Below, piece after piece: positions 1-10,479 of a DNA stretch of 43,792 nt (positions are counted from its first letter, which is position 1; every line of letters starts with the position of its first letter). Below the pieces are notes generated by a model that searched no databases, was not told the DNA's origin, and saw only the letters and a program-made list of their open reading frames with translations. The position numbers and the translations under genes are program-made. The stretch is taken from NCBI GenBank assembly GCA_002803225.1, contig NXFV01001591.1:1-43792 (forward strand), in the 5' to 3' direction. This DNA is from Gamarada debralockiae. Its lineage: Eukaryota > Ascomycota > Leotiomycetes > Helotiales > Hyphodiscaceae.

Positions 1-1066
1 CTATTAAAAACCAAAAATAGACATAAAAAGACGCTATTTATAGCAGTTTATATCTCTAATCATACCCTTTCTAATAATCCTGGAATTAATATATTTAGTT
101 AGGTGGTTATTAAGTAAATAATTTTGAAAAATAAGATCGGAGCCTTAACACGTGACTTTCAGCTGCCCTGACGCGCCTAACGCGCCCGAATCTCTTCACT
201 GCAGAAACCTACTATTAACACCATCACTACTATGCCTCCCAAAAACGCACAGCAACTTCTTCCCTTCTTGCTAATAGGCTCTAGACATAAAGATTCATCT
301 TTTTCTGAATCCTTTATACTTTCTATACTTTCTAGCGAGCAACTCGAGGAAATAGAGGACCTATCATCCGACTGCAGTGAGCACCGACCACACGCCGCCA
401 CAAGAGAGGCAGAGGTCCCCCGAATCCAAGACTACGAACCTCCTGGGTTTATGATTATACGCCAGACGAAGACCAAGAGACCCAGTACTTCAATACAGCC
501 AATGGACGAAGGTAGAGGCTCAGCAGTTACAGGAGGAGTCGCCGAAGGAGTGATTTTCTTGGTAATATATCATATATTACACGTTTTTATGGTATGATAT
601 AAGAAATCTCCTCTACTATATCATACAATACAGTGCTGAAAACCCTCCACTGACATGAAAAATAGAGCTCTTTACACAGGCAATATATTACTACTTGGCA
701 CTACTGAAAACACTGATACTACGCTTACCGTTATGCCCTTTCCAGCTCAGGGAGACGTTGGCCCTGTTGTCCGATCCTGTCGACTTCACCCAACTGAGTT
801 TACTTGTGAGCTTTGAGAAATCTAGCCATAATTTCGGATACGGCCCTTGGGTGACTTTATTGGCAGGGCCGATGGGAACGGTATATCGTAATTGTCCAGA
901 CATAACGCCCAGAAGTTTCCTAGAAAGATTGGAATAACTGGACATGGCGCCACAACTATCCTTGAGGCAGGAGAGCCGTCGATATTTCGCTTTCTATTAG
1001 TTGGGCTTTCATAGTGTATAAGGCATATGTAGATAGCTTTGTTGCGTCCGCCAATGCCATCTCGAA
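1..1066. other. AT-rich to mixed tract without a recognisable gene
   Basis: I recognise no gene family here. The best open frame is 232-597 (+), 121 codons, opening MPPKNAQQLLPF, with a Ser/Glu-rich first half and a hydrophobic tail. It resembles no family I know and its last codons run into AT-rich sequence, so it may be a chance frame or a gene fragment. Short AT-rich inverted segments (for example TATATCATATATTA near 565) occur. Frames at 691-1142 on both strands overlap each other and look like shadows. Confidence 0.3.
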
Positions 1067-1672
1067 GTACAATCACGTGCCGGAAGCCAAGGCACGGGCC
1101 ATAAAACCTACCCTTCGATTCAGAGGTATATATCTCAACCAAAAAGCACTCAATTCAAGTGAAATTATATCAATTAAAAGCTCTATTAATACTTTGTTGA
1201 ATTTCTCTCATTCTTTATCATTTTCACTATCCTTCGAGGCATACTCTCCATAAATACATCAACGGTTTCTTCCTTGATCTTAGCCCACTCTTGTCATAGG
1301 ATAGCCCTTTAACAGCACGTCTAATTTAAAAAATTTATATATAAATAATAAACCTAGAGTAAATCTATACTTAAGTTTGAAATATTTAAATAAAAATAAT
1401 AATTAATAATTAAATCCCTTAAGTTTCCGTGTTAAATCCAAGATTTGTTAGGAACATCAAAAAACCACTTGCCTTTTAATAGATGATTATAAAGGATTTG
1501 CATCGCATAATTTTCTAGAATTAATAATATTTAGAACTAAGTAGCTAAATAGTAATACTCATTTTAAGATTTGAGTATAAATTGTTTCTATTTAAAGTTA
1601 TAGTTATCTGAAGTCAAAAGTGCTGTTTTCCCATACAAAAATCGTGCCTTCACTTCCGGCACGTGATTGTAC
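1067..1672. repeat. 29-bp imperfect inverted repeat bracketing 548 bp
   Basis: Positions 1067-1095 and 1644-1672 are inverted copies of one 29-bp sequence with two adjacent mismatches (CC versus TG). The core contains the E-box-like CACGTGCCGGAAG. The inner 548 bp are AT-rich, especially 1318-1620, and carry no gene. The 9-mer AATGCCATC also occurs in direct orientation just outside both arms (1053-1061 and 1680-1688), though at unequal distances. This is the layout of a non-autonomous TIR transposon (MITE), but no transposase and no clean target duplication are visible, so a paired regulatory motif or an old hairpin remains possible. Confidence 0.5.
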
Positions 1673-1805
1673 ATTTTTAATGCCATCGAGTCGCTTGGTG
1701 AGCACTCTCATCTGTGCTTTCTTCATATAAGGGATGATGTAATTGGCTCTATTTTCTCACTGTTTCGAGCGAACCTTTCATTTTGTTCAAGAAACGCCTG
1801 TTAAA

Positions 1806-2853
1806 CTACCCTGTCATACCTTCATTCCTCATGCGGACAGTAGTGTCATCTTCTGTCTCATTTACCGTGTCCTCTAGCCTTGTGTCGTAAAGATATTTCC
1901 AAAATCGGTTGTGTTTTCTGTAATTCTCATCGCTTCGTCCATCGCTTCGTCCCTTGGAGACCACATCCACGAGCTCTTTGACAGCTTCTAACTGTGCATA
2001 TCGACTGTCGAAAACCGAACTAGGATTTTCTCTGTATTGTGATCGGATGGTAGCTCCTGTTAACTCTATGACGTAGTCATGTCGGACAGTCTCTTTCCAC
2101 AAATTAATAGTCTACAGGCTTTCGAGGCTAGCTTGTTCCTCTTTAATGCCTCTTTTACCTTTGTTTTCTTGACAATATTAAAATAACCGTTCAGATTTTC
2201 AGGAGGCTTTATAATCGCATCCATCCCTTAAAAGTTCTATTACTAAGCAGTCTCTATTTCGAAAATCAGCTGTTTCCTCATCATACTTTTTGCTCTTCTC
2301 AAGAACTCCTGACATGATAGGTATTACATTGGCATCTACATAGAGCTCCTCCATCCCTTTAGAGACAGCCATGCGTTGGGTTTGCCGGAATGTGATTAAA
2401 GTCGGCGTCGCCTCTAAGTTGAACGAAGCCTGGCTATGAGTTGATGCTGGTGGCGACGCCTAATCCGTTGTATTGGGGGAAGTACGCTGAACAGTCACAT
2501 AAGCATTGTCACTAATATTTAAGCTCAAGGTAGTAATAAGAGATTAGATTTTACTCACTTGCTCCATGCTGGCAACAGGAGACGAGGCTTGGTTCACTGG
2601 TTGAGGCTGTATAGATATGTTGTCCTGTTGTTGGGGCGCTTATCGAAAGTAACAGACTGTGAGCTTGACCGAATTTGGTCTACAGTACGCCTGTCCATCG
2701 ATCGGAACTGCCTTGGGACGCAGAAGCATTGTGGTTAAAGAGATCCTCTGACAGACCTAGCAAATCGACTTCCTCCGGGAACTCGTCATCTGATCCGCTC
2801 CGGCTCTTCCCTCCAGATCTCTTTTTGGTTCCACTTCCAACCTATGTCACCAT
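1806..2853 (-). pseudogene. Decayed hypothetical gene, minus strand
   Basis: Reading the minus strand downward gives a protein-like series broken by stops and frame changes. It starts with a Gly/Ser/Asp-rich segment (about 2841-2697) containing DDEFPEEVDLLGLSEDLF but carrying a TAG close to its ATG. A likely intron at about 2500-2567 (GTGAGT..CAG) follows. A charged stretch (about 2430-2220) includes MAVSKGMEELYVDANVIP, and in another frame come GYFNIVKKTKVKEALKRNK and finally WKETVRHDYVIELTGATI at 2102-1806. Composition and intron look like a real gene that has lost its frame at least twice and acquired several stops. I do not recognise the family; the acidic, Ser-rich N-terminus and charged helical C-terminus would suit a nuclear protein, which is only a guess. 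Confidence 0.4.
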
Positions 2854-3589
2854 GCCCTTGTAATTCTGCCCCTTGTGTGCCTTCATCCTGGGCGATTGTT
2901 TTTCGACAAGTTTCTTCCGGCTTTGATGAGAGCTCTTACCTCTGGGCACCCTGGGACCCTCCTTTCTTCTTTCGGTGTTGCTCTTCTGGACAATTGATGG
3001 CGGTTCTGATTCTATCCTAGTCTCATTTCTTAGCCCTCTTGTAGTTTGGAAGTTGCACAGACAAAGCCAGGCAGGCGGACTTGAGATATCATGCCTTCTT
3101 GGAAGGCCGGCTTAGCCAAGCCGTCTGATGCGTACCACAACATGTTCAATGTAGCTCTGGTGGAAGTCATTTACAAGCCTAGGATGATGTAAGTCGATCG
3201 ATACCAGCATTTCCTATCTATATTATGAACAGTCATTCCCGCGTAAGTTATCTACAAGTTGTTCAAGATGAAATATCAGCCTGTCAACAGGTTTTTCGTG
3301 TGGTTTTATATATATGGGAGTTTCTTTCAAATTACCCCTCAGCGGCAAACCTCGCATCGTTGTGGAAATAGGTTGCCATTGCGAAAGGTGGCTTTGCCGA
3401 AGATTCCATAAAATACCGCCACACTTCCGAGCTCCTCCTCGATAATCAACTATACTTTTATGTTTCCCAGCCCTTTCGATTATCCATCCTCGTTGAGTTC
3501 TCTACATTGTCGCTCCTCTTCTCGTTGTCGCGCATCTCAAGTCGACTAGCCCAGGCAATTCACAACTCTAGGCCCAGTACTTCATGCCG
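2854..3589. other. Intergenic tract, nothing recognised
   Basis: Moderate-GC sequence between two decayed genes. I see no open frame of note, no RNA gene and no repeat; it may include sequence lost from the flanking pseudogenes. Confidence 0.4.
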
Positions 3590-4539
3590 ACAAACGACGC
3601 CTTTGTGTCAATATTGGTAAGGCTGGTGGATGTATAGACGCCACTCTTGATATCTTCAGCGTTTAGGAACAGTGCTCGGACTCGCGGGTCAAGATCGGGG
3701 TAAGTTCCTACGAGCTCTTGAGGTGTGGCGGAGATATTCGCCCCAGAATTCGATACCGTTATTTGTCACGAATTCTGAGAAGCCTAGCTCGTGAAGTTTT
3801 GAGAATTGGATGAGGCATCTGTAACAGCAGGACGTACTGGGCTTTATCGAAGGTTCGATGCACAAGTAGGCTCGAGCCAAGGATTAAAAAAAGGCTTGCA
3901 AAGACACAAATTCTCATAGGTTTTAGGGATGTTTTGAAACCTACCCGGATTCCATCAGCAGCAATGATGAGATCTGCTGATTGCCTTATTCCCGTTCTCC
4001 AAACTTTATAAATCCCTTTTCTGCCCAGACCCCAACCGCTTTGTTATTCACGACGATCTTCCCTTGTGGTCCTATCTCCTCGCTGGAGTCGGCCTTGACA
4101 GTGTCTAGGAGAACATTATGCATATCTATCCGATGAAAGTTCAAATATTCCTGCGACGCCACACTCAGCAGCCTCCCATCCTCTTTCATCTCTCCACACT
4201 TCTCCCAAAAATAGTTGACTCGCAGTACCGAATTTCTCCTTGGTCATCTAAACAACACTCGCCCTTCACTTCTCCTGAAGTCCACTCATGCGTGACCAGT
4301 TTATGCAAAATGGCAGGCTTGACGGCGGGGATATCGACTTTCCATAGCTCCAAGAATCTTGATCAGTTTGAAGCGACTGATAAAGAAGCCCCCACTTCGT
4401 TCGCAAAATCGTACCGCTCGTAGACCGTCAATTCGTGGCCTTATTATCTTAGAGCAGTGGTAGCGCAGAGTCCACCGAGACCAGAGCCGATCACTGCAAC
4501 ATTGAGGGCTTTTGGGGAGGGAGTAATTGCGCTGGGCAT
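3590..4539 (-). pseudogene. FAD-dependent monooxygenase pseudogene (salicylate-hydroxylase-like)
   Basis: The minus strand from ATG 4539 reads a Rossmann FAD motif, VAVIGSGLGGLCATTALR, followed by two consecutive TAA codons where family members have polar residues (CAA CAA to TAA TAA is the simplest reading), then GHELTVYERYDFANEVGAS. After a frame change near 4200 come YLNFHRIDMHNVLLDTVK (4189-3986), the DG-type motif ADLIIAADGIRV near 3975-3950, a probable intron, and SKLHELGFSEFVTNN plus TYPDLDPRVRALFLNAEDIK further down. These are hallmark blocks of group A flavin monooxygenases that hydroxylate aromatic acids using FAD and NAD(P)H. The copy is dead: several stops, at least two frameshifts, and missing sequence before the C-terminus. 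The intact monooxygenase at 7402-8715 is a different, divergent paralogue. Confidence 0.75.
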
Positions 4540-5596
4540 TTTGAGAAAGGGAAGATGGAGAGGGACTTTGAGATGACTTTGCTGTTGAAAAAGATATGAT
4601 AAGATATCTCAAACAGTTGAACTGAGATATAAATGAAGAATTGAAGATGAACCATGCCACGAATAGAGCTTGAGCTTACAGTTCATCCAGGGTAGAAAAA
4701 CACGCTAGTAAAGTACGCGATTTTTTTCTGCCCTGGCTGAGCTTTGACAGTATACCGTGAGCATATGCTGGAGCCTAAAGTATAGCTCAAGAATATGCTC
4801 AACTCTAGCTGAGCATATGCTAAGTTTATACTTAATAGAACTATCGTGCCCGACGCCCTATCTCCTCAAAGTTGGGGGATCCCCTTGAGCCCTTCGGGTC
4901 GGGGAGCCCTTTAACCCCCCCCCCCAAAAACCAACTTTCGTCAGGCTTAAGGGCGGAATTTTCAAAGTTAAAGTCGGGAGTAAGTTAATTATCTTAAGTG
5001 TACGCGTGAATACTCTACCCTGGGTGAGCTCTGTGCCGAAGTTTACCTCTCTACCCTGGTGGCGCTTTGTTCTACCCTGGGCCAGCTGGAACCCGATAGA
5101 GCTTTCTATCCTTAGTTAAGTCTCCCTACACGTCAAGGCCCTACACGTCAAGGCGATCCGACAGATTAAACAGACCATCAGACGACTTCCAAATGCATTC
5201 TTACTTAAGGATACGCATTTCCAAAACTCATGCATCCGTAGCATTTGGTATCTCCTCGACACTTCCAAAAAGGTGGAAAATCCACACATGTGGGATACTC
5301 GCAGGACGTCGCTTTCTCACACCTTTTATGTATGTTAGACCAGATAAAATATGAATCAGGCTTTGACGACTTGACGGGTGATGATACCACTTGCCAATAT
5401 CCAATGTCATCAGTCGTACTGAGGTAGATCTTGTTCCAATCTCATTGTCGAAGGTCTGGCTTAATCAATCGTTAGTTCCTTGAAGCGTCGACGTTGATAT
5501 ATAGATGAGTGTCCTGAAGAGCCAAAGTTACCACCCATCGTTTTCTAAGATTGAGCCCTGAAATCAACCAAGGCGCCCGAAAAGAAAACTCCAAAG
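4540..5596. repeat. Intergenic block with short repeats and palindromes
   Basis: No gene is seen. The 9-mer CTACCCTGG occurs at 5015, 5051 and 5072, with its reverse complement at 4687-4695. The 10-bp palindrome AGCATATGCT occurs at 4760-4769 and 4812-4821, with a variant GAATATGCTC at 4791. An 11-C run lies at 4915-4925 next to GGGGATCCCC (4875-4884), inside inverted arms AAAGTTGG (4868-4875) and CCAACTTT (4931-4938). The set looks like a worn non-autonomous element or nested hairpins, but no boundaries or target duplications can be fixed. The last 100 bp serve as the former promoter of the MFS gene. Confidence 0.4.
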
Positions 5597-7235
5597 ATGG
5601 CCGCAGTGCAAGACGGCTCGAAAGTCGACAGCACAGGTTCGGTATTCGATATCGACGAGAGAGCCTTAATGCGGCGGATTGATTACCGAATCGTTTCCCT
5701 GATGTTTCTTGTGCTATTTAATGCAATTCCTGGACAAAGTCTTGATCAATGTAAGCCTCCATACCACTCTCTCAGATCTTTGAGCTGACTCAATAATGTA
5801 GTATGCGAATGTATGGGCTTGGCCAAGGACGCGAAGTTGAAAGGGAATGAGTTCTCCTGGATGGCAACAGCATTCTTTATAGCTTTCGCCCTTGCTGAAA
5901 TCCCCCAAGTTTAACTAACCATCTCCCCATATCATGCTTTCCAGCCTAGGCTGACTACAATTACAAACATGCTCCTCCAAAATTCCCGGCCCCCCGCGTC
6001 CTTGGTATCAACGTCATCCTCTGGGGCATAACAGTAGTCTGTACCGCAGCCTGCTCCTCATTCGGCTCGCTTCTCGCTGTACGCATTATCCTCGGTGCAC
6101 TCGAAGCCGTGGTCTCTCCCTCCCTGATCTTGATCACCAGCACTTGGTATCAACGCGAGGAAGCTAGTCCTCGATACGGGATATGGTATTGAGGACTCGG
6201 TAGCCGGCAGATCTTAGGTGAAATTCTGCCGTTTGCTTTCCAGCATGTTACGAGGACCAGTATTGAGGCTAGAGAATGATGTTCGTCGTCGTTGGCGCTG
6301 TCAATATTCATCGGCTTGGCAGTTGTCTTCTATCTTCCGGCCGACCCTCAAGCAGCTAAGTTCCTGTCGAGCGAGGAGAAGAGTGTCGTACTTTCTCGCC
6401 TGACAATGAACCAGACTGGAGTCGATACGTCCAGTAAATCTGCAAAACCAAGCCAAATACTAGTTGCGTTTAAAGATCCTCAAGTCTGGCTCCTCTGCCT
6501 GATTACCGGCCTCTGCTCGCTTCCCCACGGTGTAGTCACCACCTTCTCCTCTACTCTGATCAGGAACTTCGGTACACGAGTAAGCCTACGTTGTTGAACA
6601 TCCCAAGTGGAGTGGTGAGTATTCTGAGTATGATGTTTGCGGCGATTGCGGTTGGGAGGGTACATGCGAGGTGAGCTTCGATTGTGATGCTTGTCGTACC
6701 TGTTATTGTTGGGATTGCTTTGACGAATTTTCTGCCCAGTAAGAATCAGGGAGGGCTGTTGACGAGGATTTACCTGATTAATTGCGTGAGTACAATGTCT
6801 GAGACGCATGGATCAGCGGGCTATCTGTATGATAGAATATTGCAATCCTTATGATTGTATACAGTTGGGTTGGATCAAACGTTGCGGGGTACACTAAGAA
6901 GGCAAGTTTATCACAGACACCCTGCCCTGTTCAGGGGATCTGCTAAATCTTTTATATCAGATCACTGCCAACGGAATTGTTACGGCCTCTCGCCCATTGC
7001 GATACCATCGGTCAGCAGACTTCCCAAGCTCACGACGCGCCGCAGCATATCCAGCCAAAATCACCATCTTAGTCGTCACAGTACTTACTACAGTTTCAGC
7101 TTTAGCTTTGAGATTTTTGCTAGGCCTTCGAAACAAGAAAAGAGATCCAGCCGCTATTCCGGAGCAGGCACTGGAGGAGACATGTGGCCTGATCTTACGG
7201 ACGATGAGAACAATCAGTTTAGAGATACATACTAG
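5597..7235 (+). pseudogene. MFS transporter pseudogene (anion:cation symporter, allantoate-permease type)
   Basis: Start at ATG 5597 gives an N-terminal tail and RRIDYRIVSLMFLVL. A GTAAGC..TAG intron joins to MGLAKDAKLKGNEFSWMA. Later exons read PRVLGINVILWGITVVCTAA, RIILGALEAVVSPSLILITS, WYQREEASPRYGIWY, a central loop, SGVVSILSMMFAAIAVGR, GSNVAGYTKKASLS and a last helix AYPAKITILVV, ending DLTDDENNQFRDTY. This block order is the ACS/Dal5 family of plasma-membrane carriers for organic anions, vitamins and allantoate. Damage: in-frame TGA at 6190 and 6277, one base missing near 6572, TGA near 6670 where Trp is expected, and frame changes near 6950 and 7190. It is tail-to-tail with the intact monooxygenase, as in a metabolite uptake or efflux cluster. 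Confidence 0.8.
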
Positions 7236-7401
7236 AATTTTCGTATTATGTAGCTCATCTATGAAGCTAGGTCTTGATCTCTGACACCTTTTTATAAGAA
7301 ATTGTGAGATGAAAATTGAGGTTTGACAGATTGACGGGCACTTGAAACGGGACAAGTCAAGTCTGTCCGGGATGATTCTATTCAACAACTATACTGTATT
7401 T

Positions 7402-8715
7402 CTACTTTCCACCTTGGGTCCTCCTCGCCAGAATCGCACTGTCTTTATTCAGACTCTTGAAATCATGCGCATCAAGGCAAGCCTGCCTACTCATCAAAGC
7501 GCCCCATGAAGTTCTCTCCCGCATTTCACCCTCAAACTTCTGTACTGCCTCCGTCTGCGAGACTTCGCCTTCCAAAAGGGCAATCAACTGATCACGCAGA
7601 TTCTTAGCGTCAGTGATGCCATGGTTCGCAGCTTCTCCTCGATCTATGGCTCATTAGCTATCCATCATGATGAGAATGGCAGGAACATTGAGCACCTACA
7701 CATTGTCATGGCATGAGCGGCGTCTCCAATAAGCGTCACCTTGCCCCCAGAATTAGGCCACTCCAAACACGGCCAATCCGCCAATTTGATCTCTAGAATT
7801 TCCGTATCCTCCGGGATGTTCTGTACCGAAGTCTTCAGCCTGCTCTCAAATACCTCCGCTAGTTTCTTCATCTTTGCCAACTTTCCTTCATTGGTTGCTG
7901 GTACCACATCCTCTGGAGTCCGTACTGGCCACGAGATGTTTAGCTGTGCGGAGTAATATTCCTCAGATCCCTTGGAGCCATTGACTTCAGGCGTGTCGAG
8001 CGTCGCGAACCATAGGTAGGTTCCGGTCTCGGGGTGGCAGCCTTGGAAAAGCAGCGGATCGAGGGCGCGGAGGGGTGCAATTTCTGAGGAAGAGAGCTTG
8101 ACTGTTGCGCCTAGGAATCGAATAGGCAGTTGATACAAAACTCCTGTTTCTGGACAGATGATTCTGCGCAGCTTCGACGTCGCGCCATCAGCGCCAATGA
8201 GCAACTTGCCTTCCGCCGTGGTTCCATCTTGGAATGTTGCCACAACACCAGATGAAATTGTCCGAAACCCAGTGATGCTTTTGTTCCATTGAACATCTAA
8301 GTTATCGAGAAGTAACTTTCTGAATTTCTCACGATTGATGCGAAGACGGGGTGCGGGTGGAATCTGGAAGACGGGTTCGGCGTTTGCGAGGTTTAGGAAG
8401 AGGAATTGACCTGTGTCTTTTCGTCCTTGTTCAGGATCTACTTGGATTGTTTTAAGACGCTCGTATAGTGCTTCTGGGAGGCAGCCTTTCAGGGCTGCGA
8501 GGGCCCAGTGGATTGTAATACCCCACCCATGACCACGGGCGTCAACGTGAGAGTCACGGTCGAAGATTTGGAATGGGATTCCTTCCTGGGATTCTTTTCA
8601 GCTTTGGGTCAAATGACAAAAGACTTCGTAGATGCCATACCTTTTGGAGCGATTGTGCAAGGACGAGGCCGACGACTCCGGCGCCAATGATGAGAACTGG
8701 TGCTTGTGTGGACAT
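7402..8715 (-). CDS. FAD-dependent monooxygenase, group A (intact, 400 aa)
   Basis: Three exons, 8715-8641, 8585-7700 and 7643-7402, with introns of 55 and 56 nt (GTATGG..CAG, GTAGGT..TAG), give 400 residues in one uninterrupted frame. Residues 7-25 hold the FAD Rossmann motif VLIIGAGVVGLVLAQ; GKLLIGADGATSKLRR (about 151-166) is the NADPH/FAD DG motif; VTLIGDAAHAM (about 308-318) is the GD motif binding the flavin ribityl. No signal peptide or membrane anchor is seen, so it should be cytosolic. Such enzymes use NAD(P)H and O2 to hydroxylate or epoxidise aromatic or polyketide/alkaloid substrates; the substrate cannot be read from sequence. It is the only undamaged member of a block of broken oxygenase, transporter, regulator and esterase genes, so its original partners are probably gone. 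Start ATG 8715 was chosen because the Rossmann fold follows directly. Confidence 0.85.
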
Positions 8716-9787
8716 CTTGTCCGTTTGTTCGAACAGCTCGACTTCAGATCTTAGATTTTCACTCTCAAAACTATCTGAATAAATAAGATCTAATAGAGAA
8801 GCATTCAAACAAGCTGTATACGGTAGCTAGCCACGAGTAAAATCTCGAAGAAAACAGAAGGAGCTATATGTACGTGAAATCTTATCTCACGTGCAACACC
8901 AGATTGCGAAACTTGTCGCGTCAAACTGAACCTCAACCATTAAAACCCATCAAAATATTCATCGCATCATCAATCAGCACCAGGGTAATTGCTCTGTTTG
9001 GCGGAGCTCCTCAATAATTGTGCGATGTATCGTTGATACAGAGGAAAGAAGGTTTAGGGTGAAGGATGGGGGTAGCGACCTCCGTCGCAAAGATAAGATC
9101 CCACTTTCAAATGGCTGGGATGTGATTTCCCTATCTTTTTTTTACCGGCGCACTGAAGTCTATATCCCGCGACTCTGTGCTGACACCTGTCATTTTGTCG
9201 TACATATGTATAATAAATTCCAATAGAGTTGGCGGAGGCCTAGGAGCTTGTGATCAGTGCTCGAGAATCGTGAGTCTGCCGAAGGGAAATGAGGGGCTTG
9301 AGCTAATTGGTAATACGGTAGAAGCAACGATGCGATGGAGAGGAGCCTGTTGGCGATGCAATCGTGAGTGAGATATGTTTTGATAATTGTTGCTAGATAG
9401 TTCATGTCAATTGCGTAAGGCTGTCCGTCAGTTGCGAGCGGCATGGATCTCGGAATGAACCTCTAGCTCGCAGAGCGTCAGCTAATTTACGTTGCTTAGA
9501 TAGGGAGAAAAAAAATAATATTTTTGGTCGCAAAGAAATAGGAGGGTTCAAGTGACCTTACATTCGAAGGACCCTTGAGTCATCTTAGTTAGCTTCATGC
9601 ATTCTGCATTCCTCTCTGCAGGGCCGCGAAGAAAATATTCCTCTTTTGGCGGTTCATCACGTTCTTCAGCCCTGCCACTCACCCGCAACTGTCCTGTTGA
9701 TAGTAATACGTTGTCTCCATAAATATTGGGACCGTCTAACTTGTGCCATATGGTAGACCACTATCAATAAAGCAAGTAGTTGTGAAT
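8716..9787. other. Intergenic region between monooxygenase and TF remnant
   Basis: This includes the promoter side of both neighbours. A CACGTG E-box core lies at 8889. I see no gene; small frames at 9020-9371 overlap on both strands and show no motif. Confidence 0.4.
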
Positions 9788-10475
9788 ATGGTGAGGAATC
9801 CTCGAATGCCAACGCCCCTGAAGCGGAGGGCAGCTGTCATCAAGAGAACTAGAAACGGACGTATGTCGTGTAAGAGAAGGTGCGAATATCTACCAAAACT
9901 CAAGATATGTCAATATGTTGACATTCGACAACCAGAAGAAAGAAATGTGACGAAGCTATCCCAAAGTGTGGAGATTGTCAAAGACTGAATCTTGTCTGTT
10001 CCAAAGCACTTTCCCTATCGAAGTCAACCCCTAAACGCTCTCACACTACCCCTCGCAACTCTCCAGTCGATGATTGCTCGCCATCAATGCACCATGAGGG
10101 ATTCTTTCTCACCCATCTTCAACGACGATTCTTCCATATCGTGGCCTTGTGACGGAGACTATTTCCAGACAACACTTCTCACCCAACATGGAACAACCAA
10201 ATCATAAAATTGGCACGAATAATACACAGCTGCATAATGCTACGCCAACACTTTAATTGAATTCGCTGTCTCTGAAGTCACTTTTTCATGTTACTGAATC
10301 GAAGGACCAACTCCTGCTCCGGTACTTCGTTCGATTGGTCTCCTGGACGTTGTCAGTTGTTCACGAGGATGAAGCCAATCCGTTTCTAAGTTTGATCGTT
10401 CCACTTGTTGGTCCATCCAAGGTAGCATTGAGTGCAAGCCACCTACGGCGAGTGTATCGTAGTCAGGATGTATGA
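9788..10475 (+). pseudogene. Zn(II)2Cys6 transcription factor, truncated pseudogene
   Basis: From ATG 9788 a basic leader runs into RTRNGRMSCKRR. A 56-nt intron (9880-9935) then joins RKKCDEAIPKCGDCQRLNLVC. Spliced, this is a binuclear zinc cluster with perfect spacing except that the first Cys is Arg (CGT). The frame closes at a TGA at 10150 after about 104 residues. In another frame, 10257-10475 reads LLLRYFVRLVSWTLSV and NPFLSLIVPLVGPSKVALSASHLRR, the start of the fungal-specific regulatory domain. The remaining few hundred residues are absent and hydrolase sequence begins within 20 bp. A frameshift, a truncation and a lost zinc ligand make function very unlikely. It probably regulated the surrounding cluster. 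Confidence 0.75.
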
Positions 10476-10479
10476 GCCA

